Source: Adiantum capillus-veneris (lineage: Eukaryota > Streptophyta > Polypodiopsida > Polypodiales > Pteridaceae). From it: DNA of 64,000 nucleotides. Under the pieces are notes generated by a model. It saw only the letters and a program-made list of their open reading frames with translations. It was not told the origin of the DNA and did no database searches. The stretch covers positions 119,607,518-119,671,517 of the forward strand of contig CM043958.1 in the NCBI GenBank assembly GCA_014529385.2. The letters are read 5' to 3'. Below, piece by piece: positions 40,900-53,293 of the stretch (within the stretch, counting starts at the first letter, position 1; every line of letters begins with the position of its first letter). The translations under genes were made by a program, and so were the position numbers.

Positions 40900-41235
40900 T
40901 ATGCGATTGATGAGGTTTAGGTTTTAGGTTTCGGTTGGGTTTACTTTAGGTTATATGTTAGGTTAGAGTATATATAGGTTATATGTTAAGTTATAAGTTA
41001 GGTTATACCTTAAGTCATGTTAAGTTAGGTTAGGTTAGGTTCTAAGTTAGGTTTAAAGTAAAGGTTAAAATAAGTTATAAGTTAGGTTATAGGTTATAGG
41101 ATATGTTAGCTAGATTATACGTCAGGTTTAGGCAACAAGTTAGGTTATAGGTTATGTTAGGTTAGGTTATAGGTTGTATGTAAAAAGTTAGGTTAGGTTA
41201 TATGTTAAGTTAACTCATGTTTAAATTATAGATGG
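40900..41235 (+). repeat. Degenerate TTAGG/GGTTA repeat
   Basis: Dozens of AGGTTA, TTAGGTTA and AAGTTAGG phrases without strict register. It resembles no plant telomere repeat exactly and looks like a degenerate short-period satellite. Confidence 0.75.
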
Positions 41236-41299
41236 ACGTTGTGTTCGGATAGTTAGAACTTATGTACTTTTATGTTAATCTAAACACTTATCGGTGAAA

Positions 41300-41890
41300 C
41301 GTCCAAACACGACCATCTACCAGCGTCTAAACCATAACCCTCTAACCCTATTAGCAGACTAAAATGGCCAAGCACTACAATACTAATTGGATTTGGAGCG
41401 ACCAAATCAAAAGTTGTCAAACCTAAGCGGATTTACATAGCCTACCCTAATGTTCTAAATATAGTAATGTATTAGCAGCCAAAACAAAATTCGCTAATCT
41501 AAAGACGATAACCCTTAGCAGACTAAATGGCTTAACGATACCCTAGTATGTTTTAGAGCGCTTTATCGTAGCGGCTTTACATAGTGTGCCCTAATGCACC
41601 ATCCAAACACGGTTTGCCATCTATTAGCGGCCAAACCAGAATCCATAGAACCCTAAGTGGCTAGCCCTAAAAAAATTGAAATGGAAAAACGCTACACTAA
41701 TCCAATTTGGAGCGACCAAACCTAGGCAACTTTACATAGCGCACCCTAACACTCCAAAATACGGCCATCTATTAGCGGTTAAACCAACACTAGTCCTAAG
41801 ACATTAACCCTAGGTGGCTAGCCCTAAGCGGATTGAAATGGTAATTGCTATCTTAATCCAATTTGGAGCATCCTAACCTAAGCGGCTTCA
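41300..41890 (+). repeat. Satellite of about 150 bp period, four units
   Basis: The phrase CCATCTATTAGCGGCCAAACC and its variants recur at about 41309, 41463, 41618 and 41762. Each is followed by a CTAAGTGGCTAGCCCTAA-like block, an ATTTGGAGCG block and a GCGGCTTTACATAG block. Units are diverged. Confidence 0.8.
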
Positions 41891-42073
41891 CACACCATAA
41901 CGGTGGGTCTTCAATAGTTGGTTCTTGAAGTGGCTCTCCTTTGTAAGGCTTTAGTAGGCTCACATGGAAAGAATTGTGTATGAGCCAATGACTGGGCAAC
42001 TTGAGTTGATAGGCCATCTCATTGATTGGTCTAAGAATCTGGAAGGGACCATAGTACCTTTTTGCTAATTTAG
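41891..42073 (-). pseudogene. Gypsy integrase C-terminal linker fragment
   Basis: The - strand reads [20 protein letters not shown], then [20 protein letters not shown], the conserved linker that precedes the chromodomain. The corresponding part of E1 is at about 29370-29530. It abuts the first base of the E3 LTR, so E3 appears to sit in an older relative in opposite orientation. Confidence 0.8.
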
Positions 42074-42457
42074 TGTCATAATAATCAATATCTAATTCTC
42101 CTAAATGATTTTCTCATGTTAAATTGATCATCTTATATGGGGAAGTGCCAGGGGAAAAAAAGCTAGAATAATGGTTAAGCTAGCAGACCGACCACAATAG
42201 GGATCCAAAGGAGGGAAAATAGGGATCCAAAAGGGGGCCCACCTGCAAAAGAGCTATGTGTAAAAATGGGCTCAAAAGACCCTAAGGTTCAGCCCATTAA
42301 GACTTCCAAAATGCTAAGGTTCCAAAATTCAAAAGTTGTGTCCAAAGGTCAAAAGCCTAGGGAAATTGTATGCTTTGTGTGTGTCCCAAAAGTCTTCAAC
42401 CATCCCTACATAGGAGGGGGCGAGCCCTAGAAGTAGGAGATGAGAGAGAAACTCACT

Positions 42458-42461
<4 letters not shown>

Positions 42462-42533
<72 letters not shown>
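42462..42533. repeat. (AC)n microsatellite in E3 LTR
   Basis: Pure AC tract of about 72 bases. Confidence 0.97.
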
Positions 42534-42534
<1 letters not shown>

Positions 42535-43004
42535 CTCCCTTTACACAAAGGGAATGAGAAACACATGTCAACTCCCTAGCCTAGATGCCCACAAGGTGTA
42601 CTCAATTCCTATTGGATGGCCTTGCAGGTGGACCAATGAGAATTAGGCTAGAGTAAATCTAGTTTAATTAATTTAAAAACACTTAATAAAAGAACCAATA
42701 AGAATTAAGCTCTCTAGAAGACTATTGGACAGTCTCCCAGGGGGTCCAATGAGCATTCAATAGCCCAATGGCTTGCCCGATTCCTATTGGCTAGGAGGCA
42801 AAGGGGTCCAATGAGAGTTTAATTGAATTAAGTAATTACCTAAAGCTCTCACAAAAGGGGAAAGGGGGACACATGTCAGAAGGCTATCACTTATGCTGCT
42901 TAATTTCCATTGGCTGAGGCTGGGGAGGTCCAATAGGGCTGTAGCATGAGCAATTAGCAAGGGGGGCCAAGAGAGAGAGGGGGGCTGATTTTTGCAAGGC
43001 ATTA

Positions 43005-43006
<2 letters not shown>

Positions 43007-43082
<76 letters not shown>
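43007..43082. repeat. (AC)n microsatellite in E3 LTR
   Basis: Pure AC tract of about 75 bases. The equivalent place in E4 (about 52412-52424) has only a short tract. Confidence 0.97.
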
Positions 43083-43086
<4 letters not shown>

Positions 43087-43784
43087 AATCTCATGGGTGA
43101 AGCAAAGAATACTCTCTCTCCTTCTCAAGCTTTAATGGAAAGCTTACCACCTACTCCAAGCTTGTGAGAAGGGAGGCCTACACCAACAACTCTTGGCTTC
43201 GTGATGCAAATCCAACCAAGAGCCAAGCTTCAATGCATGCTCATCTCCTCTACCATGCTGATTACTAAGCTAAGCTATGCTAATATGAGTGATTATGTGA
43301 GGAGATGTGCATCTTTCACGTAAGAATACTCCTTCCTCTCAATCTACTCTCATACCCCGCTATCTCTCACCATCTTCGAAGGTGTGTGAGGTCTTGGGTC
43401 TGAGACCGTGAGGGAATTGATGTTGTGTTTGATAAGTGTTTTGCTTAGTGCATGAAGTTTCCATCTTCATTGCACTAGCTAGTATTGAAGGAACACAAAG
43501 AATTGTATTGTAAAATGTCTCTCTTGATGGGAGAAACCATAATACAAAGCCTTTTGGAGGGGGGACCGGCTCCATGCAAATCTGGTCCTCAACTCTTGTC
43601 AATTGCTTAATTTCTCTCTCTTTTGAAGTATTGTTCATGCTATCTACTAGGTGTTATACTTTTTGTTGCTCTCTCCAGCCAAGCACTCTTGTTATTCTCA
43701 TTAGGAATCTATTGTAATGAAATGCTCACTATGTTCATGCTATTTTCCGCTACACACAAGTTACTAGACCATCAAATGTTACAT

Positions 43785-43796
43785 TGGTATCAGAGC
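43785..43796 (+). promoter_or_regulatory. Primer-binding site of E3
   Basis: TGGTATCAGAGC one base after the LTR. Confidence 0.93.
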
Positions 43797-44196
43797 ACAA
43801 GGTTTCTCTTTTCTTGCTCAAGAAGGGAGGTCCTCAAGCTAGCTATAAATGGTTGGTATTATTAATTGCACGTGAATAAGTAGAATAGGGATTTTTCAGC
43901 CTTGCAGTGTGCGTGCCTTTGTGCAGTTAACGGGGCATCAACCATCGAGAGCTGTGGTCTTAATAGTGGAGTCCTACGGGGCTTGCCTATGGCTACTATT
44001 GAGCTATTAGAAGCTTGACAGGAGCCGGTGCTGTTTTGGTGTTGAATGACCCTCTCTTCTATTCCTTGTAATTAATGGTATTCGACCCACGGGTACAGTA
44101 GCTTGAGTGCTTTTTCTAAAGGGGTAAAGAGGAGTAGCAACTAGGGCTTGAAGTGCCAAAGTACACCTAAAAAGTTTACACCTAAAAGTTGCTAGA

Positions 44197-45550
44197 ATGG
44201 CTAACAATAGTAAAGAGAGTGAAATTAATGTTGATAACTTTGATTTTGCTAATGAGCAAGCTACTAATGATGCCCCAATTCTTGTTAACTATCTTGTTTC
44301 TAGGCTTCAACAAGCCATGGGCAATCCATCCCTCCAAAGTGAAGTGCAACGGCAGCTTCGTGCTCATGGGATTCTCCAAGCTCCCCACCATGATGAGAGC
44401 GCACCTAGGAAGCCTCCTTGAGAGACTTCCAAAAGAGGCCTCTCTCCGATTTGGGAAGAAGAAGAGGATGCATATGAAGGGCTCAGAAATTTTTTCCTTG
44501 ATGACGCATCTTCTTCTCAAAGGATAATTCAAGAGCCTCCACTGAAGGAACGAGAAAGAAGTGAGTCTCCTGCCACCTCAACAAAGACGGCTCCACGAAG
44601 ACGGCGGGCTAAATGCTCTCCATCACCTCCGAAACAAAGAAGACCATCGCATACTTCTCCACACCATACTTCAAAGAGGGATGACAAAAAGCAAGAAAGG
44701 AAAAAGGCAAGAAAGAGGACACCCTCTTCTCCATCTTCTTCATCCTCTTCCTCTTATGAAAGTGATGGTGAAGATAAAGAAAAGCAGGGAAAGAAAAAGG
44801 CGAGAAAGAGGTCACCCTCTTCTCCCATCTTCCTCAAATTCTTCATCTTCTGAAGAAAGTGATGGTCCAACCTTTGAACCATCAAAAAGAAGAGGCCATA
44901 GGAAATCCTATGCCGCATGGAAGAGGTTGTCCAAGCTCAAGAAATTCAAAGAGGGAGGGAAGAACATCTCTTTCCTTACCTATGATGGCACTTTTGGTGC
45001 TACGGACAAAGTCTTGGCCTTTATCCAACAATTCGATGTAGCGTATGGAGATGAGGGCTTCATGGAGTCCTCTAAGCTATGCCATGTAGCTATGTACTTT
45101 AAAAAGTCCTCATGGCAATGGTGGTCTAGCCTACGGGCCAATACTGAAGCTCCATGAACATGGAAAGCTTTAAGAGCTTTCATTATGAAGTAGTTTTTGG
45201 CCACCGATGCCAAAGACAAAGTACTCACCGAATGGCAAAGCTTGAAGCTCTCTCCCTACGAATCCATTCACAAATATGTAGACAAGTTTTGGGATTTACA
45301 ACTCAAAGCCACTGTCTTCAAGAAGTTGGATTTTGGAGAGAAGAAGCAACAATTTTGTGCGGGCTTAACTGAAGAAATGGCGGAGTATGTCAACTCCCAA
45401 AGGCCACGCACCATATCGACGGTTATACACCATACTATGGTGGCCTCTCAAATGAGTTTCCAAATGGGGGCTAAAAGAAATTCTAAGCCCACGGAAAACA
45501 AGGGTTCCAATGAACCTAAGGGGAAGGACAAATGTCCAAAAGTCTCCTAA
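44197..45550 (+). pseudogene. gag: E3 gag, broken
   Basis: Starts MANNSKESEINVDNFDFANE, then VNYLVSRLQQAMGNPSLQ. A stop at 44419 (CGA-like to TGA) and frameshifts near 44820 and 45545 split it, and two further stops lie at 45155 and 45192. The Ser/Arg-Lys-rich linker has internal repeats (KKARKRxPSSP). The capsid-like region is well kept: ISFLTYDGTFGATDKVLAFI, QWWSSLRAN, SPYESIHKYVDKFWDL and EKKQQFCAGLTEEMAEYV. It gives the intact layout against which the deletion in E1 gag was recognised. Confidence 0.88.
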
Positions 45551-47964
45551 GGGCAACTCCAACAAAGGTAAAGAGAAGGGAGTTTACAAAGGCAAAAATA
45601 AACTCTCTCCTGAAGAGCTTGAGCGTTATCTCAAGGATAACCGCTGTTTCAAGTGTGCCGAGCAAGGGCATGTGTGCCGTGCTTGTCCCCAAAAGAACAC
45701 CCGCCATGAACCTCCCAGAGCTACCTTGGTCGAAATCCAAAAGGAGGAAATTCACCACAAAGGATCTCCTCTATGCCATGCTTGGGGAAAGGTAAGAGAA
45801 CATGATGCTTTTATTCTCTTTGACCCTGGTTCTACTCACAATTTTATATCTATAGAATTGGCCACCAAGCTAGGCATACAAGCCTACGAGATGGGAGGTG
45901 TCCTACCCGCAGATGGTGCTTTCAAGGGGCAAGAAGCTTCAGTGACTCCCTTAATTGGGAAATTGAGGCTCCATGTCCAAAGCTATGTGGACAAAGAGGA
46001 TTTCTTTATCTCTCCTCTCAAGCATGAGGATGAAATCCTAGGGGCACCATGGTTTGATCACATGGCTACCAATGTTAAATTCCCTGAAAGGAGAATCTCC
46101 TTTAAGTTCAGGGAAAAAGATATGTATATAGATGCTAAGGAAATGGGTAACACTATACCCATTGTACATAAACAAGCTTTCAACAAGTCAATAAAGAGCT
46201 CTATTTTCGTGTACATGATTTTTGTTAAAGATTCTCAAAATGAATCTAATGTTTTAGCAAAAGAAAATATACACAATCAAAAGGAATTGGAGTTATCCAA
46301 TTCTCTCAAGGGGTTTCAAGATGTCTTTATTGACGACATCCCTTGTGAGCTACCTCCTAAATGAGGCAATGATGGCCATGCAATTGAACTTCTTCCAGGA
46401 ATTTCACCGCCTAACAAATCTCCTTATACAGTTTCTCAAGCTCAACAAGAGGAGATTATGCGGCAAGTGCATGAGTTAGTTGAGAAGGGCATGGTTAGGC
46501 CTAGCTCATCTCCATTTTCTTCTCGTGTGCTACTAGTGCAAAAGAAAGACGGCACATATCGTATGTATGTCGACTGTAGAGCACTAAATAGGATCACTAT
46601 CAAGAATAGGTTTCCCGTTCCACGGGTAGAAGACCTATTTGATAAGCTACAAGGATCCACCTACTTCAGTAGGATTGACCTAAAAAGTGGCTATCATCAA
46701 ATAAAGATAGTTGATCAAGACATTGTAATGACCGCATTTTGCACTACGTTTAGTCTTTACGAATACATCGTCATGCCTTTTGGCTTGACCAATGTACCAG
46801 CCACATTCAACCGCTTGATGGAGAGGCTATTCGGGGCTCACCGAACCTTTAGTGGAGTGTTCTTTGATGATATAATCATCTACTCTAATTCACTATACGA
46901 ACACAAGCAACACCTCCAGGTAATATCTCAATTTCTAAGAGAGAATAAAGTTTATATTAATCGAAAGAAAAGTGAATTTTTCTTACAAGAGATTCAATAT
47001 TTAGGTCACATTATCTCTCAAGATGGCATCCAAATGGATCCATCAAAGTTAGAGGTAATAAAAGGATGGCCTAAACCAAGGAATCTTCATGAATTAAGAA
47101 GCTTTATAGGTATGCGTGCATACTATAGATACTTCATAGAAAAGTTCTCACTAATAGCAGGACCATTACATGACCTAACAAAGAAAAACATTAGGTACAC
47201 ATGGTCTGCCAAGGAGAACAATGCTTTCAAAAAGCTTAAAGAAAAGCTTATCTCTCAACCCGTGCTTACACTACCGGATCTCTCAAAGCCATTTGAGGTC
47301 CAATGTGATGCTTGTGGTGATTGCCTTGGAGCTGTTTTGCTTCAAGAAGGGCACGCCATAGGCTATGAAAGTTGAAGGCTCGACCCTGTTGAGCAAGCTC
47401 TAGTATGAAAAGGAACTCCTCACAGTTCTAAATGCCTTAGACTCATGGAAGAACTATTTATTGGGAACTCCTTTCATTCTGGATCACCAAAGTCTTAAGT
47501 ACTTCATGACGCAGACCAAGCTCTCTAACAAACAAATGAGGTGGGAAAACTTTCTTTTGATATTTCATTTTCATATTGCTCACATTGCTGGCAAGCATAA
47601 TCAAGTAGCCGATGCACTCTCAAGACGGCCGAGAGTGAATGCGGTTTCCATAGCAACTCACAATGATCTATCTTCTATGATAGATGAGTATGCTATTGAT
47701 CCCGATTTTAGAGATGTGATTTCAGCCCTTGCACTAGGGAAGAAAGAGGAACCATTTACTTTACAAGATGGTTATCTTCTCTACGGCAATAGACTATGCG
47801 TTACTAGCTCACTACGTGAGTAAGTAATGTATGAATCTCATGCTCCTCCTTATGCAAGGCATAGAGGGATTCAGTCTACCCTAAAGGGGATTGAAACATA
47901 TTTCTATTTGCCTACCATGAAACCAAACACACAAGAGTATGTTTCTAAATGTGTGGTATGCCAG
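45546..47964 (+). pseudogene. pol: E3 pol (zinc knuckle, protease, RT, RNase H, integrase zinc finger), truncated
   Basis: Zinc knuckle CFKCAEQGHVCRACP (about 45648) is followed by the protease site LFDPGSTHNFIS (about 45820), then RT with VQKKDGTYRMYVD, IDLKSGYHQIKIV and the box FFDDIIIYS (about 46863). RNase H follows (VQCDACGDCLGAVLLQEG, HIAGKHNQVADALSR at about 47582). The integrase zinc finger (HAPPYARHRGIQS to CVVCQ) is the last part. Stops occur at 46362, 47374 and 47821. At about 47964 the sequence switches to E4 on the opposite strand, so the integrase core and 3' LTR are gone. Confidence 0.9.
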
Positions 47965-47968
47965 CAAT
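47960..47968. other. E3/E4 junction joining two 5' element parts
   Basis: Left of the junction E3 reads the integrase finger. Right of it the reverse complement of E4 reads RNase H (HFHIVHIAG). The bases TGCCA/GCCA are shared by both parents. Confidence 0.85.
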
Positions 47969-49962
47969 GTGAACAATATGAAAATGAAATTGCAAAAAGG
48001 AAATTTCCCACCTCATTTGTTTGTCAGAGATCTTGGTCTATGTCATGAAGTACTTAAGGCTATGGTGATCCGTCCGCAAAATGAAAGGAGTCCCCAATAA
48101 ATAGTGCTTCCATGAGTCTAAGGCATGTAGAACTATGAGGAGTTCCTTTTCATATATGCCTAGAGCTTGCTCAACAGGGTCAAGCCTTCGACTTTCATGG
48201 GCTATGGTGTGCCCTTCTTGGAGTAAAATAGCTCCAAGGCAATCACCACAAGCGTCGCATTGGACCTCAAATGGCTTTGAGAGATCCGCCAGTGTAAGCA
48301 CACGTTAAGAGATAAGCTTTTCGAAAACATTTTTCTCCTTGGAAGACCATGTATACCTAATCTTTTACTTTGTTAGGTCATGTAATGGTCTCGCGATTTG
48401 TGATAACTTTTCTATGAAGCGTCTATAGTATGCACACATACCTATAAAGCTTCTTAGTTAATGTAGATTCCTTGGATTAGGCCATCCTTTTATTACCTCT
48501 AGTTTTGATGGATCCATTTGGATGCCATCTTGAGAGATAATGTGACCTAAATACTAAATCTCTTGTAAGAAAAACTCACTTTTCTTTCTATTAACATAAA
48601 GTTTATTCTCTCTTAAGACTTGAAATATTACCGGGAGGTGTTGCTTGTGTTCGTATAGTGAATTAGAGTAGATGATTATATCATCAACGAACACTCCACT
48701 AAAGGTTCAGTGAGGCTTGACTAGCTTCTCTATCAAGGGGTTAAATGTGACTGGTGCATTGGTCAAGCCAAAAGGCATGACAATGTATTCATAAAGATCA
48801 AATGTACTGCAAAATGCGGTCTTTACAATGTCTTAATCAACTATCCTTATTTGATGGTAGCCACTTTTAAGGTCAATCCTACTGACGTAGGTCGACCCTT
48901 GTAGCTTATCAAATAGGTCTTCTACCCATGGAACGGGAAACCTATTCTTGATAGTGATCCTATTTAGTACTCTATAGTCAACACACATACGATATGTGCC
49001 GTCTTTCTTTTGCACTAATAACACGGTATACAAAAATGGAGATGAGCTAGTCCTAACCATGCCCTTCTCAACTGAGTCATGCACTTGCCGCATAATCTCC
49101 TCTTGTTGAGCTTGGGAAACTCTATAAGGAGGTTCATTAGGTGGTGAACTTCCTGGAAGAAGTCCAATTGCATGGTCATTATTGCCTCGTTTAGGAGGTA
49201 GTTCAAAATATCTTGAAATCCCTTGAGAAAATTGGATAACTCTAATTCCTTGTGATTGTTTATATTTTCTTTTGCTAAAGCATTAGATTCATTTTGAGAA
49301 TCTTTAATAAAAATCATGTACATGGAAATAGAGCTCTTTATTGACTTATTGAAAGCTTGCATATGAACTCCTTAGCATCTATGTACATATCTTTTTCCAT
49401 GAACCTAAAGTAGATTTTCCTTTCAGGGAATTTAATATTGGCAGCCATGCGATCAAACCATGGTTCCCCTAGGATTACATCCTCGTGCTTGAGAGGAGAG
49501 ATAAAGAAGTCCTCCTTGTCCACATAGCTTTGGACATGAAGCCTCCATTTCTCAATTAAGGGAGTGACTGAGGCTTCTTGCCCCTTGAAAACACCATCGC
49601 TGTGTAGGACATCTCCCATCTCATAGGCTTGGATGCCTAGCTTGGTGGCCAACTATGTGGATATGAAATTGTGAGTAGAACCAGGGTCAAAGAGAATGAA
49701 AGCATCATGTTCTCTTACCTTTCCCCAAGCATGGCATAGAGGAGCTTTGTGGTGAACATCCTCTTCTTGGATTTCAACCAAGGTTGCTCTAGGAAGCTCA
49801 TTTCGTGTATTCTTGTGGGGACAAGCACGATAGGAATGCCCTTGCTCCCCGCACTTGAAGCAACGGTTATCTTTACGATAACACTCTAGCTCTTCAGGAG
49901 AGAGTTTATTTTTGCCTTTATAAACTCCCTTCTCCTTATCTTTGTTGTTGTTGGTGTTGCCT
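47965..49962 (-). pseudogene. pol: E4 pol (protease, RT, RNase H), truncated
   Basis: Read from right to left. The zinc knuckle CFKCGEQGHSYRACP (about 49815-49860) is followed by the protease site LFDPGSTHNFIST (49655), a decayed linker with a deletion after GFQDI, and RT with VQKKDGTYRMCVDY and [15 protein letters not shown] degraded DDIIIYS box (about 48663) and RNase H (VQCDACGDCLGAILLQEG, RTDHHSLKYFMT) follow. The reading ends at HIAG at about 47965. Many stops and frameshifts are present. Compared with E3 it lacks the last part of RNase H and the integrase finger. Confidence 0.88.
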
Positions 49963-51291
49963 TTAGGAGACTTTTGGACATTGTCCTTCCCCTTGGGCTC
50001 GTTTATTACGGTCCTTGTTCTCCGTGGGCTTAAGATATCTCTTAGCCCCTTGTTGGAAATTGATTCGTGAAGCCACCATGGTATGGTGTATGACCACAAA
50101 TATGGTGTGTGGCCTTTGGGAGTTGACATACTCCGCCATATCTTCAGTTAAACCCGCACAAAATTGTTGTTTTTGCTCTCCAAAGTCCATCTTTTTGAAG
50201 CAAGTCGCTTTGAGATGTAAGTCCCAAAACTTGTTTACATATTTGTGAATAGATTCGTAGGGAGAGAGCTTCAAGCTTCGCCATTCGGTGAGTACTTTGT
50301 CTTTGGCATCGGTAGCCAAAAACTGCTTCATGATGGATGCTCTTAAAGCTTTCCATGTTTGTGGAGCTTCATCGTTTGCCCGTAGGCTAGACCACCATTG
50401 CCTGGCGGACTTTTGAAAATGCATAGCTACATGGTGTAGCTTAGAAGACTCCGTGAAACCCTCATCTCCAAACGTTGCATCGAATTGTTGGATGAAGGCC
50501 AAGACTTTGTCCGTAGCACCAAAGGTGCCATCGTAGGTAAGAAAAGAGATGTTCTTTCCTCCCTCTTTGAACTTTTTTAGCTTGGACAACCACTTCCACG
50601 CGGCATAGGATTTCCTAAGGCTTCTTCTTCTAGGTGGTTCAAGAGGATGGAGAAGAGGGTGACCTCTTTCTCGCCTTTTGCTTCCCTTGTTCCTCCTTGT
50701 CTGCACCATCACTTTCTTCATAAGAGGAAGAGGATGAAGAAGATGGAGAAGAGGGTGACCTCTTTCTTGCCTTTTCTTCTCTTGTTTTCTCTTGTCCCTC
50801 TTTGAATTATGGTGTAGAGAAGTGTGTGATGGTATTTTCCGTTTAGGGGGTGATGGAGAGCGTTTTGCCCGCCGTCTTTGTGGAGCCATCTCTGCCGAGG
50901 TGGCAGGAGATTCACTTCTTTCTCGTTCTTTCGGTGGGGGCTCTACCATCGAAACTTGAGTTCTCCTTTGGGAAGGAGATGCGTCGTCAAGTAGTAGATT
51001 TTTGAGCCCTTCGTACGGATCCTCTTCTTCTTCCCTTATCGGAGAGAGTCCTCTTTTGGAAGTCTCACAAGGAGGCTTCCTAGGTACTCTCTCTTCTTGG
51101 TGGGGAGTTTGGAGAATCCCATGAGCACATAGATACCGTTGCACTTAAATTTGGAGGGATGGATTGCCCATGGCTTGTTGAAGCCTATTAACAAGGTAAT
51201 TAACAAGCATAGAGGCATCATTAGTAGCTTGTTCATTAGCAAAATCAAATCTATCAACATTAATTTCACTCTCTTTACTATTGTCAACCAT
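49963..51291 (-). pseudogene. gag: E4 gag, nearly open
   Basis: The start at 51291 (MVDNSKESEINVD by alignment with E3) runs to a stop at about 51145. From there a frame of 393 residues is open to 49963. It contains the Ser/Arg linker and the full capsid-like region (ISFLTYDGTFGATDKVLAFI, ARQWWSSLRAN, SPYESIHKYVNKFWDL, EQKQQFCAGLTEDMAEYV). It is better preserved than gag of E1 and E3. It ends in the same frameshift point as E3 (CPKVS), so the gag-to-zinc-knuckle shift may be a family trait rather than a random lesion. Confidence 0.85.
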
Positions 51292-51690
51292 TCTAACAAC
51301 TTTTAGATGTAAAATTTTTTAAGTGTACTTTCACACTTCAAGCCCTAGTTGCTACTCCTCTATACCCCTTTAGAAAAGCACTCAAGCTCCTAGATCGTGG
51401 CTCGAATATCATTAATTGCAAGGAATAGAACAAGGTCTTTCACCACCAAAACAGGTTTGGCTCATGTCAGGCTTCTAATAGCTCAATAGTGGTTAAGCCC
51501 TAGGCAAGCCCCGTAGGACTCCACTATTAAGACCATAGTTCTCGACAGTGATGCCCCGTTATCTGCACAAAGCAGGCGCACTACAAGGCTGAAAATCCCC
51601 ATTCTACTGACTCAATTGCAATTAATAATACCAACCATTTATAGTTAGCTTGAGGACCTCTCTTCTTGAGCAAGAAAAGAAAAACCTTGT

Positions 51691-51702
51691 GCTCTGATAC
51701 CA
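51691..51702 (-). promoter_or_regulatory. Primer-binding site of E4
   Basis: The - strand reads TGGTATCAGAGC one base inside the LTR. Confidence 0.92.
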
Positions 51703-51703
51703 A

Positions 51704-53293
51704 TGCAACATTTATGATCTAGTAACTTGTGTATAGCGGAAAATAACATAGACATAGTGAGAATTTCATTAAGAATAGATTCCTAATGAGCATAGCAAGA
51801 GTGCTTGGATGGAGAGAGCAACAAAATCATAACACCTAGTTAGATAGGCATGAAAACTACTTCAAAAAGAGAGAGAAATTAAGCTATTGACAACAATTGA
51901 CGACCGGATTTATATGGAACCAGTCCCCCCTCCAAAAGGCTTTGTATTATAGATTTCCCACATCAAGGGAGACATTTTACAATACAATACTTTGTGTTCC
52001 TTCAATAACTTGTTGGTGCAATGAATATGGAAGCTTCAAGCACCAAGCCTACACTAGTTGAAAACACAACATCAATTCCCTCATGGTCTCAAACCCAAGA
52101 CCTCACACACCTTCGAAGATGGTGAGAGCTTACGGGATACGAGAGTAGATCGAGAGGAAGGAGTATTCTTACAAGAAAGAAGTATGTATCCTTACATAAT
52201 CACTCTTAATAGCTTAGCATAGCTTGGTAATTAGCATGGTAGAGGAGACGAGCATTTATTGGAGCTTGGCTCTTGGTTGGATTTGCATCAAAAAGCCAAG
52301 AGTTGTTGTTGTAGGCCTCCCTTCTAACAAGCTTGGAGTAGATGATGAGCTTTCCATTAAATCTTGAGAAGGAGATAGTGTTCTTTACTTCACACATGAG
52401 CTTTTGTGAGTGTGTGTGTGTGTGATAATGCCTTGCAAAAATCAGCCACCTCTCTCTCTCTTGGTCGACCCCTCTTGCTATTTGCTCATGCTAGCATCCT
52501 ATTGGCCCCTGCAAAGCTTAGCCAACGACAATTAAGAAGCATAAGTGATAGCCTTGTGACATGTGTCCCCCTTTCCCCTTTTGTGAGAGATTTAGGTATT
52601 TGAATAATGCAATTAAACTCTCATTTGACCTCTTAGTCTTCTAACCAATAGGAATTAGGCAAGCCATTGGGCTGTTGAATGCTCATCGGACCCATTGGGA
52701 GACTATCCAATAGTCTTCTAGAGAGCTTAATTTCTATTGGTTCTTTTATCAAGTGTTTTTAAATGAATTAAAATAAATTTACTCTAGCCTAATTCTCATT
52801 GGTCCACCTCTATGGCCATCCAATAGGATTTGAATGCACCTTGGGGGCAACTGGGCTAGGAAGCTGACATGTGTCCACTATGCCCTTTGTGTAAAGGGAG
52901 CTTGGAAGAGTGTGCCTGTTTCTCTCTCATCCACTACAAATATGGCTCGCCCCTCCTGGATAGGGATGTGGGAAGACTTTTGAGTCTTCCCACAAGCATC
53001 CAATTTTCCCTAAGGTTTGACCATTGAAGATTTCATTTAATTTTGGAACCTTAGCATTTTGGAAGTCTTAATGGGCTGAACCTTAGGGTCTTTGAATCCC
53101 ATTGATGCACATTGCTCTTTTGCAGATGGCCCCCCTTTGGATCCCTATTTTCTCTCCTTTGGAACCCTACTGTGACCGGTCTGCCAGCCTAACCAATATT
53201 CTAGCCTTTTCTCCCTTTGTACTTCCCCATATTAAATGATCAATTTAACATGGGAAAATCATCTAGGAGAATTAGATATTAGTTATTATGACA
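51704..53293 (-). mobile_element. 5' LTR of gypsy element E4
   Basis: About 1.59 kb. The - strand starts TGTCATAATAACTAATATC and ends AAATGTTGCA. It is the inverted relative of 42074-43783 without the two long AC tracts. Confidence 0.9.

Larger units (their letters stand above)
42074..43783 (+). mobile_element. 5' LTR of gypsy element E3
   Basis: About 1.71 kb, TGTCATAATAATC to AAATGTTACA. It is related to 6842-8328 and, inverted, to 51704-53293 and 60071-61000. It carries two long AC tracts (42462-42533 and 43007-43082) that are short or absent in the other copies and make it longer. Confidence 0.9.

Noticed and set aside
40900-41235. TTAGG telomere array
   Set aside because: No strict register, and phrases vary between GGTTA, AGTTA and GGTTAT. 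It is better described as a degenerate short-period repeat.
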